From the NCBI GenBank assembly GCA_028823175.1, contig JAPKBZ010000044.1, forward strand, positions 1 to 33,634: a stretch of DNA of 33,634 bases, written 5' to 3'. The DNA comes from Myxococcota bacterium (lineage in GTDB: Bacteria > Myxococcota_A > UBA9160 > UBA4427). Made by a program: the position numbers and the translations under genes. This document shows, piece by piece, positions 1 to 8,096 of the stretch (within the stretch, counting starts at the first letter, position 1; each line of letters opens with the position of its first letter). The notes beneath the pieces were generated by a model that was not told the origin of the DNA, made no database searches, and saw only the letters and a list, made by a program, of their open reading frames with translations.

Positions 1-16
1 CGCAGCTTAAAATCGC

Positions 17-98
17 CCCGCCACGGGCTCCCCTAGGAATTTTACATAACGCCCATATTCGGAGTTTGTGCCGGAACCCAGCTTCTATGTCCTATCCC
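17..98 (+). repeat. Dispersed ~83-bp repeat, copy R1
   Basis: First copy of the family that punctuates the window. It starts with the CCCG-CCA-CGGG hairpin, continues through CTCCCCTAGG and the XerD-like arm ATTTTACATAA (10 of 11 versus the reference arm), and ends in CCTATCCC. It is diverged from the others (ATATTCGGAGTTTGTGCC in the middle; GGAACCCAGC instead of AGAAGACAGC). The 3' end of the minus-strand sulfatase-like gene is ~130 bp to the right; the 129 bp between holds nothing recognisable. Confidence 0.9.
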
Positions 99-227
99 GC
101 CAGCATCCCAAAAGGCCGGCTCCAGACAGCAATAGCCGTCCACGTCCTTGTTCGACAAGGTAGAGACGGTGGACGGCGAGGTCGGCTAGCAGCGGTCTCT
201 GAGGCCTCGCGTGCGGGGTGCCTGGGC

Positions 228-2639
228 CTATTCGATGTAGCCCAGGGCGCGAAGGTTCTGCTCCACCTCTTCGTCGATGGGTTCCGTGAGGGGCGAGGGG
301 TCGACGATTCCCTCGTCCCGGCGGATTTTGTTCTCGAGCAATTGCCTGAGGGTGTGGCCCACTACGGTCTGCCGGAACCAGATATCGTTTTGCTCTCCGG
401 CATCCTTTTCGAGGTCGAAGAGCTGATACGTGTGATGGGGGGTCGTCCGCTTGCGGGTGGTTCTCGCCAGCTTCCAGCGTCCCAATCGCACCGAGACGAG
501 TTTCTCCGAGCCAAAATAGACCCTGCCTTGTTTCGGGATACTGACGTTGGACCACGAGTAGATGGGGACTTCCGGGCCGGGGCTGCCGGCTGGGCCGAGA
601 ATGACGGGGAGAAGGCTCTGGCCCGACATGATCTCTGGTTTCGGGATGCCCAGGAGGTCGAGAAGCGTTGGAAGGATATCGACGCCCTGGACCAGGGCCA
701 CGCTCCGCCCGCCCTCGGGAATGACTCCGGGGAGGGAAAAGATCAAGGGGATTCTGAGCTCTTCCTGGTAGACGGATCTTCCGTGACCCCACAACCCATG
801 ATCGAATAATTGCTCGCCGTGATCCGAGAGGAGGACCACGACGGTGCTGTCGCGCCGCCCCGATTCTTCGAGTCGATCAAGCAGGGCCCCGAAATACTCG
901 TCGACGAAACTGACCTCGGCCTTGTAGAGCGAACGCAGCTGCTCCTTATCCTCGGGAGCGAGCCAGTCACCGTGGTCGTTGATCGCTCTGAGGACAAGGA
1001 GGTGCTCGCTGAAGCTCGGGCGCCAGCCATCGATATTCCCCGAGTACTCGATCGCGTAGGGGGCCAGATAGGAAGCCGGGGCCTCGTAGGGGGAATGGGG
1101 ATCGATCTCATGAAGCAGCGCGAGCACGGGCCTGTCTTCCTCGTTCTCGAAGGCGGGAGCGAAAAACTGCTGCCAAACCCTGTCGGCCTGGTCTTCGGCG
1201 GAAGGGATTTCTTCTAGGACCCTCGCCCTGGACTCGTAGTACTCGACTAATTTCGAGAAGCCGCGGCCGAAGCCGTAGGCCTGCGAAAAGAAGGCATTAT
1301 TGGAGACTGCGACGGTCAGGTAGCCGGCCTGTGCCAGGATTTCAGGCAGGTAGGGCAGGTATTCAGACAGGACCTTGGCTTTGCCCCCGAGTTGATGGGC
1401 CGAGGGATGCAGCCCAGTCCAGAGTGAAGCGATGGAAGGACGCGTCCATGAAGCGTTCGAGTGCGCCTGCTCGAAGGTGAAGCCCGTCGAGGCAAATTGC
1501 TTCAGGGCGGGAGTCCGGACAGTGGTGCCCCCGTAGGGTTCGAGGTGGTCCGACCGGAGCGTGTCGAAAAGGACGAGCAGCACGTTGTAGGGGTGCTGGG
1601 GAGAATGGACCGGCGGCACACCGGGCTCGGTCCCCTCGATATAGGGCGCATCGAGAATGATCGACACGCTGGTTTTGTCCGCCGAGGAGGATCGGAGGAC
1701 GCTCTGGAGTCCGAGCATCTGCCCCGCGTAGCGCGAGAGGTCGATGGCCATGGCCTTTTCCCCGGCGCCGATGGGAGAGAATTCGGCGAGAATGCTCTCC
1801 TCTCCCTGGGCGTCGCGCGCCACCCATTGCCAGAGGGGGGTCCCGGATTCAGCAGGCAGATCCCATTTCAGGCCCACGTGAAGCTTGGCGTCGTCCGGAA
1901 GCTTGTAGTGCCAAGCGATCATCGAGTCGGCGGGTTGCCTGATTTGATTGCCTTCCACTTCAACTTCGGCCAGGGCGGTGCCCGCGGAAGCGGTCGAGTT
2001 GGCCCCGGAGAAGCGAACGCCGTGCAGCTTGAAGGCGATGGGCCTGGAGTCCAGCGCGGTCTGGCTCGTCGAGGGGCTGATCCAGTAGTAGAGGGGACTG
2101 AAAGTCAGGCGGTTGAGTCCAGTGGCCTGGACCTCGGCAGGGAGATCGACAGTCAGGGTCTGGCGCTTCCAATCCAGGGCGAAGCGACCGAGGTCGTGGC
2201 TGTTCCAGAAAATTCGGACGCTCTGGTGGGGCAACTCCTCTTCGGCCATCGAGGGCTCGATGTCGATTTCGAGCACCCGGTTCTCGGGCTCGAGGACGGT
2301 GATCTCGATCACGGAGCGCTTTCCCCGGGACCAGATGAAGGCCTGCTCGGGAGTTTCGTTCTGGACCGCGTGCCACCCCTGGGTGAAACGCGCCTCCCGG
2401 TCTCGGTCGAGCACCCCTTCGGCGCTGCCCTGGCCAAACCAGGCCCCCGGCAGATCGGCAACGAGGTCCAGGCGAATGGCTCGGGGTGGCGCAGGGGTCG
2501 TCTCCCCGACCTCGCCGGAAGGGGCCGGCTCGGGCGCCTCGCGCTCGGCGCAGCCGACGAGCGCGAGAAGGGCGAGCAGGAGCAGGCAGGACCCGAGGAT
2601 AGGGGCGATGCCCTTGCGGGCTTTCTCGTGGCGTTCCAT
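228..2639 (-). CDS. Sulfatase-superfamily lipoprotein lacking the formylglycine cysteine
   Basis: An 803-residue member of the alkaline-phosphatase/sulfatase superfamily (PF00884). I chose the ATG at 2639 because it gives a lipoprotein signal (MERHEK, a leucine-rich segment, lipobox LVGC with Cys30); the frame is open 64 codons further upstream. Residues ~31-345 are a non-catalytic all-beta region. The catalytic domain spans about 351-680, with FDTLRSDH (358-365), SNASWTRPSIASLWTG (around 394-409), a DPHSPY motif and LLSDHGEQ (603-610). Where sulfatases carry the C-x-P-S-R formylglycine motif, this protein has T-R-P-S-I with Thr399, so formylglycine cannot form. By analogy with LtaS-type enzymes Thr399 may be the nucleophile, which would suggest phospho- rather than sulfo-transfer; this is inference. 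The protein ends LRALGYIE, like its relative at 6218. It is probably anchored in the inner or outer membrane facing the periplasm or surface. Confidence 0.9.
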   Translation of the reverse strand: MERHEKARKGIAPILGSCLLLLALLALVGCAEREAPEPAPSGEVGETTPAPPRAIRLDLVADLPGAWFGQGSAEGVLDRDREARFTQGWHAVQNETPEQAFIWSRGKRSVIEITVLEPENRVLEIDIEPSMAEEELPHQSVRIFWNSHDLGRFALDWKRQTLTVDLPAEVQATGLNRLTFSPLYYWISPSTSQTALDSRPIAFKLHGVRFSGANSTASAGTALAEVEVEGNQIRQPADSMIAWHYKLPDDAKLHVGLKWDLPAESGTPLWQWVARDAQGEESILAEFSPIGAGEKAMAIDLSRYAGQMLGLQSVLRSSSADKTSVSIILDAPYIEGTEPGVPPVHSPQHPYNVLLVLFDTLRSDHLEPYGGTTVRTPALKQFASTGFTFEQAHSNASWTRPSIASLWTGLHPSAHQLGGKAKVLSEYLPYLPEILAQAGYLTVAVSNNAFFSQAYGFGRGFSKLVEYYESRARVLEEIPSAEDQADRVWQQFFAPAFENEEDRPVLALLHEIDPHSPYEAPASYLAPYAIEYSGNIDGWRPSFSEHLLVLRAINDHGDWLAPEDKEQLRSLYKAEVSFVDEYFGALLDRLEESGRRDSTVVVLLSDHGEQLFDHGLWGHGRSVYQEELRIPLIFSLPGVIPEGGRSVALVQGVDILPTLLDLLGIPKPEIMSGQSLLPVILGPAGSPGPEVPIYSWSNVSIPKQGRVYFGSEKLVSVRLGRWKLARTTRKRTTPHHTYQLFDLEKDAGEQNDIWFRQTVVGHTLRQLLENKIRRDEGIVDPSPLTEPIDEEVEQNLRALGYIE

Positions 2640-3039
2640 CGTTTTCCGTGCTCCGGTAGTCGGCTCAGCGGGGCCTGGAGCCTGGCCCATGCTATCGGGT
2701 TCGGGCCCGATCGGCCCAGGGGCGCGATGGGCGCTCTTCGCAGGGATTACCAACGGGGCGACGAATTCGAGGCGCCCGGGGCCATCGGGGGTGAAGGCCG
2801 GTCCCCCCAACCCCGTGGATTCGGTCGTCATGCCGATTTGGCGAAAATTTGAGACCGCTGGACCGCCGCGTGAGTTCGATGGGGTTCTTCCCTTTCCTAT
2901 GCTCTACCGGGCGACGAGGACTCCATGCATCGACTCCCCTTGCTTGCCCGTCTTCCGCGCCAGTCGAGACCCGAAGGCCTGCGATCCACGCTCACCCGAG
3001 ATGTTCTGCACGCGTCAGCACATAGCGACTCAGGCGCGA
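2640..3039. other. Intergenic stretch, nothing recognised
   Basis: About 400 bp between the start of the sulfatase-like lipoprotein and the GNAT remnant. Frames are open on both strands, as expected at this GC content, but no translation resembles a known family and no clear ribosome-binding site with a start was seen. The minus-strand frame of the lipoprotein stays open to 2831; that extension is Pro/Gly-rich and lies upstream of the signal peptide, so I treat it as untranslated. Confidence 0.5.
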
Positions 3040-3394
3040 CTCAGGCCTTCCGCTCCGCTCACGACCCAGAAGCCGAGGCGCTCCGCCACGAGAGTGCGAC
3101 GAGAGAGGCCTCCGCTGCGAGGCCTGCCCCCCAATACCGCGGGTCGAAGTGATACGCATACTCGACACATGCGCCGAGCGAGTTGAAGCCAACCGCACCG
3201 ATGAAGGTGGATCCCTCTTCGAGCATCGCGGCCCACCGAAACCCGGTCCCCATCTGAGCGCGGTCCAGGCAAAATTCGAGCAACCGATCACTCGTTGCGG
3301 GCGATGCCGCAGGCAACTCAAGGAGCCGACCCTTGGCATCGATCGCCTGTCCCGAGTACTCGCAGACCGCGGGCTCTCGCCAAAGCGCGAACAT
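3040..3394 (-). pseudogene. GNAT acetyltransferase remnant, cut at its 5' end by repeat R2
   Basis: The minus frame 3394-3059 reads as the middle of a RimJ/RimL-type GNAT N-acetyltransferase: CEYSGQAIDAKGRLLELP, then RWAAMLEEGSTFIGAVGF, then EYAYHFDPRYWGAGLAAEAS, which holds the acetyl-CoA-binding Y-W-G-x-G-x-A-x-E-A core. The normal N-terminal ~25-40 residues (the ERLxLR start) are missing, and the reading begins 5 bp from the left edge of R2. After GLAAEASLVALS the frame shifts: the adjacent frame contains TLVAERLGF, the family's usual C-terminal V-A-E-x-L-G-F element, so an internal deletion or frameshift has occurred. I conclude it is non-functional; exact ends are approximate. Confidence 0.7.
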
Positions 3395-3399
3395 GCCCC

Positions 3400-3482
3400 C
3401 CCGCCACGGGATCCCCTAGGGATTTAACATAACGCCCAGGCTCGAACGTTGTGCCCGAACCCAGCTTCTATGTCCTATCCCC
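3400..3482 (+). repeat. Dispersed repeat, copy R2 (left unit of a composite)
   Basis: Full-length copy with CCCG-CCA-CGGG-ATCCCCTAGGG and an exact ATTTAACATAA (3422-3432), whose complement TTATGTTAAAT is the XerD-binding half of E. coli dif. It ends in CCTATCCCC. It is followed immediately by a second right half and an inverted left end (separate entry). The GNAT remnant abuts on the left. Confidence 0.93.
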
Positions 3483-3554
3483 GTGCTCGGACGTTGTGCG
3501 GGAAGGCCGCTTGAATTTCCTATCCCCTAAATCCCTAGGGGGTCCCGTGACGGG
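3483..3554 (+). repeat. Second right half and inverted left end of composite R2
   Basis: 3483-3527 repeats the right half of the element (GTGCTCGGACGTTGTGCG through CCTATCCCC) without its left half. 3528-3554 is the reverse complement of the 27-bp left end: compared with 3400-3426 it matches 25 of 27 positions. The whole block 3400-3554 is therefore ~155 bp flanked by inverted 27-bp ends, unlike the other nine copies. The inverted end carries the GTCACGGG version while the left end carries GCCACGGG, so it probably derives from a different copy. Confidence 0.85.
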
Positions 3555-3653
3555 CTCAAGGCGATTCCGAGTCGTGAGGAATAAGCGCCGGCTTTGTCGG
3601 TCGCTGCTGGGCAGGCGATGGTAGAATGAGGAGGGGGTTGGAGATTCAATTCT

Positions 3654-5516
3654 ATGTGCCTTCCAGTGCATGAGAACCGCCGGCTGGGCTTCCGTGCTCT
3701 GGTAGCCCTCCTGGCTGGCTTGATACTTTCGTTCTCGGCCTCGGCTCAGACTCCCCCGCCGCCTCTCTTCTTCGTCCATGGCGGAAATCCGGGCAATGCC
3801 ACGGGCTTCTTTGCGGGTGACGACGATCGGCCCGGGATTCAGGCCGCCATCGATGCCGCCATGATGTGGCTCGAGGATTCCGCCAACGTGGGGGCGGGGC
3901 CGGCATCGGTGGTTTTCGAGCCTGGAGGCACCTACCACCTGGATTCGGTCAAGCCCAATGACACTTCGTTTGCGCTGATCGTGCGCCAGCTGGACCGGAA
4001 CTCGGACTGGCTTCACTTCGTGGGAAACGGGGCGACGATCGTTCATCGGCAACTGCTACGGCAGACCCTGGGTATTCACGCTTCCCAGAACGTTCTCGTG
4101 GAGGGCCTGGACTTCGACCGTGATCCTCTTCCCTACATGGACGGCTTCGTCGAGGCGGTGAATGGAAGCGTCGTGACCGTGCAATTGGTCAGGGGCCTCA
4201 GCCCGTTGCTCTTCCCACCCGAGAACCCCTCTCCAGGCAGTATTCGGCATTGGGGCTGGCTGCTCGACCCCCAGATTCCGGGGCGTCCCAAGGAAGGTTC
4301 AGCGAGTTTCTACGAAGCCTCCGCGGTGAGCCTGACAGGCTCGGATCCCGATGTCTACGATTTCGTCATCACGGCGGCAGGGAGCACCATCGCCGCCGAC
4401 TTCGCCGTGGGCGATCGCTTTACCTACCACTACAGGGAGGGCGGGAATAGCCTGCATATCCGTAACTCCCTGAATATCGAGATTCGAGACGTCACCGCCT
4501 ACGCGGCATCGGCCATGTTCGTCAACTCCAGCACGACTACCGGGCTCTCGGTGATCGACAGCCGGGTGGCGATCCGGCCGGGCCATTGGCGTTCGACCAA
4601 CGGCGATGGGCTGCATATCAAGCGAAGTACCGACCTGTGGGTCGAGGGCTGCTCCTTTCAAGGTGTCAGCGACGACGGCATCAATGTCACCGAGGTCGAT
4701 ACTTTCGTGCTGCAGAACAACGTATTCGCGAACAAACGGCGGCACGCGATTTTGCTCGACGCCGACGACCAGGGCGGAAATCCGCCGAATTCGTCCAACG
4801 GCCAAATTTTCGGCAACTATGCGGCTTTCAACGGAGGTTCCTTCATTTCACATGCGGGAGGCGAGTACGGGATTTCCATCCATTCGAATAATGTCAGTTC
4901 TAACAACGTCACTCGAACGTTCGGAGAAAACCGTCTTGTCCGTCTGGGAACGCGACTCGGTGGGTTCGCGGCGGCGGGTGTCGACGGACTGGACGGTGCG
5001 TGGAGCGAAGGCGATGCGGTGCAGGTGGTCGCCAATCTCTCCATGACGGACACCGCCTGGCATTTGCAGGAGGTGTCCGGCGGCCGAGTAATCATCATCA
5101 ACCGGGCGGCTCGAGATGATGGCCTCTGGCTCTACCTCGTCCCCGCGCAAGCATCTCCAGCCCAGGGCGACCCGGCGGTCTTGCGGACCGGCCAGGGTCC
5201 CAACAACCCGGCGGCCGCCGAGTGGGTGGTGGAAGAAGTCGAGGGCAGCGAGTTCGCCCGAATTCGTCACGCCGATTCCGGCTTCTACCTAGCCCTGCAG
5301 CCCTCGGCGGGTGGACCCGCGGCGGGAGACCCCATTGGCGTGGAGGCGTCTTCGAGCAGCGATGTGAACCAGGTCTGGAGGATCGACCGACTGGAGGACG
5401 GGGATCAGGGAGTTCCGATCCCGCTGCTCGGGGGGCTGGGACGATTGCTCCTGATGGCAATTCTGGTTGCCGGGGCGGCTCTCCCGTCACGGGGCTCCCC
5501 TAGGGACTTAACATAA
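3654..5516 (+). CDS. Secreted right-handed beta-helix protein with ricin-like domain and CTERM-like tail
   Basis: A 620-residue exported protein. Residues 1-31 form a signal peptide (cleavage near ASA-Q). Residues ~35-440 form a parallel beta-helix of the pectate-lyase/GH110-like type: EGLDFDRDPLPYMDG (150-164), then STNGDGLHIKRS (314-325) and GVSDDGINV (337-345), whose paired Asp residues resemble GH110/GH28 active-site turns. A glycoside hydrolase or polysaccharide lyase is possible but unproven. Residues ~458-581 look like a ricin-type beta-trefoil (two repeats ending WVVEEV and VWRIDRL). The tail VPIPLLGGLGRLLLMAI resembles an IPTL/PEP-CTERM sorting helix. The last ten residues (PSRGSPRDLT) and the TAA stop are encoded by repeat R3, so the native C-terminus with its usual basic cluster appears to be replaced. 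The ATG at 3654 has a GGAG ten bases upstream. Confidence 0.88.
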   Translation: MCLPVHENRRLGFRALVALLAGLILSFSASAQTPPPPLFFVHGGNPGNATGFFAGDDDRPGIQAAIDAAMMWLEDSANVGAGPASVVFEPGGTYHLDSVKPNDTSFALIVRQLDRNSDWLHFVGNGATIVHRQLLRQTLGIHASQNVLVEGLDFDRDPLPYMDGFVEAVNGSVVTVQLVRGLSPLLFPPENPSPGSIRHWGWLLDPQIPGRPKEGSASFYEASAVSLTGSDPDVYDFVITAAGSTIAADFAVGDRFTYHYREGGNSLHIRNSLNIEIRDVTAYAASAMFVNSSTTTGLSVIDSRVAIRPGHWRSTNGDGLHIKRSTDLWVEGCSFQGVSDDGINVTEVDTFVLQNNVFANKRRHAILLDADDQGGNPPNSSNGQIFGNYAAFNGGSFISHAGGEYGISIHSNNVSSNNVTRTFGENRLVRLGTRLGGFAAAGVDGLDGAWSEGDAVQVVANLSMTDTAWHLQEVSGGRVIIINRAARDDGLWLYLVPAQASPAQGDPAVLRTGQGPNNPAAAEWVVEEVEGSEFARIRHADSGFYLALQPSAGGPAAGDPIGVEASSSSDVNQVWRIDRLEDGDQGVPIPLLGGLGRLLLMAILVAGAALPSRGSPRDLT

Positions 5517-5566
5517 TGCCCATACTCGGACGTTGTGCGGGAAGGCAGCTTGTATGTCCTATCCCC
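5483..5566 (+). repeat. Dispersed repeat, copy R3
   Basis: GTCACGGGGCTCCCC subtype with arm ACTTAACATAA (10 of 11 versus the exact arm in R2) and terminal CCTATCCCC. On the left it supplies the stop codon (TAA at 5514-5516) of the beta-helix gene. On the right it joins directly to a 5'-truncated amidohydrolase. Its internal GTG (5535) is in frame with that fragment. Confidence 0.93.
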
Positions 5567-5909
5567 CGCCGGCTGGTCGACCTTCATGCTTTCGCATTGG
5601 CATCGCGAGAAGGGCACCTTTAGTTTGGCCGAAACGGTTCGGTTGCTGACGAGCGCACAGGCCCGCATTCTAGGCTTTAGCGATCGAGGCACGCTGGCGG
5701 TCGGCATGCGAGCCGATGTCAACGTGATCGACACAGACGCCGTCGCGGAGGGGCAGCCCGCGTTGGTGAACGACTTCCCAGGTGGCGTGCCGCGCTTGAT
5801 TCAGAAGTCGCGGGGCTACCGGGCGACGATCTGCAATGGGAGGGTCATCGTGTTCGAGGGCGAGTTGACCGGCGAGCGAGCCGGCCAGGTGCTGCGGAAC
5901 AACGCCTGA
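5567..5909 (+). pseudogene. Amidohydrolase (N-acyl-D-amino-acid deacylase type) C-terminal fragment
   Basis: Only about 110 C-terminal residues of a family that is normally ~480-580 residues. Visible landmarks are FSLAETVRLLTSAQARILGF, RGTLAVGMRADVNVIDTD (the conserved G-x-L-x-x-G-M-x-A-D-x-x-V-x-D near the C-terminus) and CNGRVIVFEGELTGERAG. All metal-binding and catalytic segments are absent, so it cannot be an active hydrolase. Homology starts right at the repeat edge. A GTG inside R3 (5535) would produce a 124-residue fusion MREGSLYVLSP-fragment, but no Shine-Dalgarno precedes it. Most likely a relic created when the repeat junction formed. Confidence 0.82.
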
Positions 5910-6217
5910 AGCGGGATGGGCAATGAAACTGCCTAGCTGACGCATCTTTGAGTTGTCGGTCCTTTTTACGAATGCACAGCTTGGCGCTTCTCCACTCGTC
6001 TGACGCCGAGAGTCGTACGCCGCTGTGGCCGAAACCGCGTGGCGGAATACCCTAAGCGCCTGCGCTCCGCCGAATGACTGGGCTGGGCTGAAGGCGAGAA
6101 TACGCCCCTTCCGTGGAGACCGCCGGGCCCCGGACGGCGTGCCTGTCCTTGGAAAACCGCCTCGATTTTGTAGAAAATTGGCTGGTATTTCCGACCCGCA
6201 ACCCGCATCCTGAAGCG
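5910..6217. other. Intergenic stretch, nothing recognised
   Basis: Roughly 300 bp between the amidohydrolase fragment and the second sulfatase-like gene. No RNA gene, repeat copy or family-like translation seen. The + frame from a GTG at 6113 runs into the downstream gene, but that extension precedes the membrane anchor and has no family character. Confidence 0.5.
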
Positions 6218-7933
6218 ATGGCCAGAGGGCGTAAAAAGGGGTGGGAGGACTGGCTCAGGATGGCTTCAATCGGCGTCCTGCTGGCCAGTCTCTGTTTTTA
6301 TGCTGTGGACCTTGTCTCCGGGCTCCTGTGGCTCAAAATTCCCTTCCAGGCGCTCACGCTGGCTGAAACTTTCTCGACCAGTAACTCTATCCCGGCCCGC
6401 CCTGGCGATTTGCGTGGTCACAACCTCCTGCTTGTCACCTTCGACACGACACGGCCGGACCGGGTCGGGTTCTATGGCAACGACGAAGTCCAGACCAGGA
6501 ATCTAGATCGGCTCGCCACGGATGGGATCGTATTCAGCAATGCGATCGCTACCACCTCGACGACGCTGCCGGCTCATGCTTCGATCCTGACCGGCCTCTA
6601 TCCCCATCGCCACGGGGCTCGCGTCAATTCGCGACAAGCCCTGCCTCAATCGATCCCGACCCTGGCCGAAATTCTCAAATCCGAGGGCTATGGCACAGCC
6701 GCCTTCGTCTCGGCTTTCGTACTCGATGCAAAGTTCGGTCTCGACCAGGGCTTCGACCGCTATAATGCCGTGACCGACAGGAAGGGAAATTCCACAGGCT
6801 ATTCAGAGAGATCCGCGGCTAAGACGACCAACGCCGCGATTTCCTGGCTGAAACGGAATCGTAAGCGCCCCTATTTTCTCTGGGTCCACTATTACGACCC
6901 GCACGCGCCCTACAAGGCGCTCGCGCAGTTCGTCGACGCAACTAGCAACGCCTACGACGCTGAAATTGCCTCGACGGATTTTCAACTCGGAAGACTTCTC
7001 GAGGCCGTCGAGATCGCCGACAGCAGACGCAGGGACGAGACCCTGGTCGTGGTCACGGCGGACCACGGCGAGGCATTGGGCGAGCATGGGGAACTGGTAC
7101 ACGGATTGCTCGCCCAGGAGGCAACTGTCCGGATCCCGCTCCTTTTCTACGCGACCGAGGGGTTGGCACGGGGTGTTCATGTACCTACCCGGGTGTCCCA
7201 GGTCGATCTCGTGCCGACGATCACTTCTCTCCTCGGGGTACCAGCACCAGAAGAAGTCGACGGAGTGGATCTGGTCGGGGAAGTCAGCCCTAGCCGTGCG
7301 GTTTTGAGCGAGTCGGTTTATGGATATGCCCATTGGAACTGGGCACCAATATCGGCGATCTATCAGGGCCGCTGGAAATACATCGAATCACCTCGGCCCG
7401 AACTCTACGATCTCGAAGCGGATGCTCTCGAGCAGACAAATTTGTACGAAGAAAACTTAGAGCAGGCAGCCCTGCTCGCCGCCGAACTGCGCGAGCAGCG
7501 AGGGCCCAACGCCTACAAATTGCCGGATGGCGAATTCGATTTCGAACCGGAAGAGATCGAGTACCTGCGAACACTGGGCTACGTGGCAGGAACCATCAGC
7601 CCCGGCCAGGCTCCGCTGGACGGCCCGAATCCGAAAGACATGCTTCCGCTCTTCAACGAAGTCAACCAGATTATGATAGGAACCGATAACTACAAAAACC
7701 AGGTACCTGCCTGGCGTTTCCTGATGTCGGCGATAGGTATCCCTCTATACGAGGACCAGAGTGAATTGATTGAGGCACTCGAAGCATTCGAGCTCGAGCA
7801 CCCTACCTTCGCACCTCTACACTACAATCTTGCCGCTATCTACGAAGCGGCCGGGCGATTCGACGACGCCGCGCGGTCTAACGAAAAGCTGGCCCAACTC
7901 CTGACAGGCGACCCGCCCCCGGCACGGAAATAG
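6218..7933 (+). CDS. Membrane-anchored sulfatase-superfamily protein with C-terminal TPR-like tail
   Basis: 571 residues from the ATG at 6218, chosen because it begins with a basic N-terminus (MARGRKKGW) followed by one transmembrane segment (~15-39). The catalytic alkaline-phosphatase-superfamily domain covers about 68-390: TFDTTRPDRVG (74-84), the nucleophile loop TTSTTLPAHASILTG, HYYDPHAPY (224-232) and VVTADHGEALGEHGE (277-291). As in the lipoprotein at 228-2639, the formylglycine Cys is replaced by Thr (Thr116 in T-L-P-A-H), so an FGly sulfatase mechanism is excluded. EEIEYLRTLGYV precedes a tail (~465-571) with a TPR-like pair (YNLAAIYEAAGRFDDAARSNEKL). Sequence similarity suggests the two window copies belong to one subgroup, though anchored differently (TM versus lipid). 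Substrate unknown. Confidence 0.9.
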   Translation: MARGRKKGWEDWLRMASIGVLLASLCFYAVDLVSGLLWLKIPFQALTLAETFSTSNSIPARPGDLRGHNLLLVTFDTTRPDRVGFYGNDEVQTRNLDRLATDGIVFSNAIATTSTTLPAHASILTGLYPHRHGARVNSRQALPQSIPTLAEILKSEGYGTAAFVSAFVLDAKFGLDQGFDRYNAVTDRKGNSTGYSERSAAKTTNAAISWLKRNRKRPYFLWVHYYDPHAPYKALAQFVDATSNAYDAEIASTDFQLGRLLEAVEIADSRRRDETLVVVTADHGEALGEHGELVHGLLAQEATVRIPLLFYATEGLARGVHVPTRVSQVDLVPTITSLLGVPAPEEVDGVDLVGEVSPSRAVLSESVYGYAHWNWAPISAIYQGRWKYIESPRPELYDLEADALEQTNLYEENLEQAALLAAELREQRGPNAYKLPDGEFDFEPEEIEYLRTLGYVAGTISPGQAPLDGPNPKDMLPLFNEVNQIMIGTDNYKNQVPAWRFLMSAIGIPLYEDQSELIEALEAFELEHPTFAPLHYNLAAIYEAAGRFDDAARSNEKLAQLLTGDPPPARK

Positions 7934-8013
7934 CGCATTCACCCGCGCAGAAGAGCACGGATAATGACCGGCCTCGGCTGTGATGCTTCACGCGATGAAG
8001 GCCGCGGGCCTAG

Positions 8014-8096
8014 CCCGCCACGGGATCCCCTAGGGATTTAACATAATGCTCATACTCGGACGTTGTGCGGGAAGACAGCTTGAATGTCCTATCCCC
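8014..8096 (+). repeat. Dispersed repeat, copy R4
   Basis: GCCACGGGATCCCC subtype with the exact 11-bp arm ATTTAACATAA at 8036-8046. It shows the predicted fold best: GGGAT (8033-8037) with ATCCC (8091-8095), GGAC (8058-8061) with GTCC (8086-8089), GTTGT (8062-8066) with ACAGC (8075-8079). Its right edge provides the stop codon (CTA on +, TAG on -, 8089-8091) for the minus-strand gene at 8089-8997. Confidence 0.95.

Noticed and set aside
1461..2852. Long open frames on the plus strand opposite the sulfatase-like lipoprotein, and similar long antisense frames elsewhere
   Set aside because: These are open because of high GC and codon bias of the real gene; the translations have no domain character, signal peptide or ribosome-binding site.
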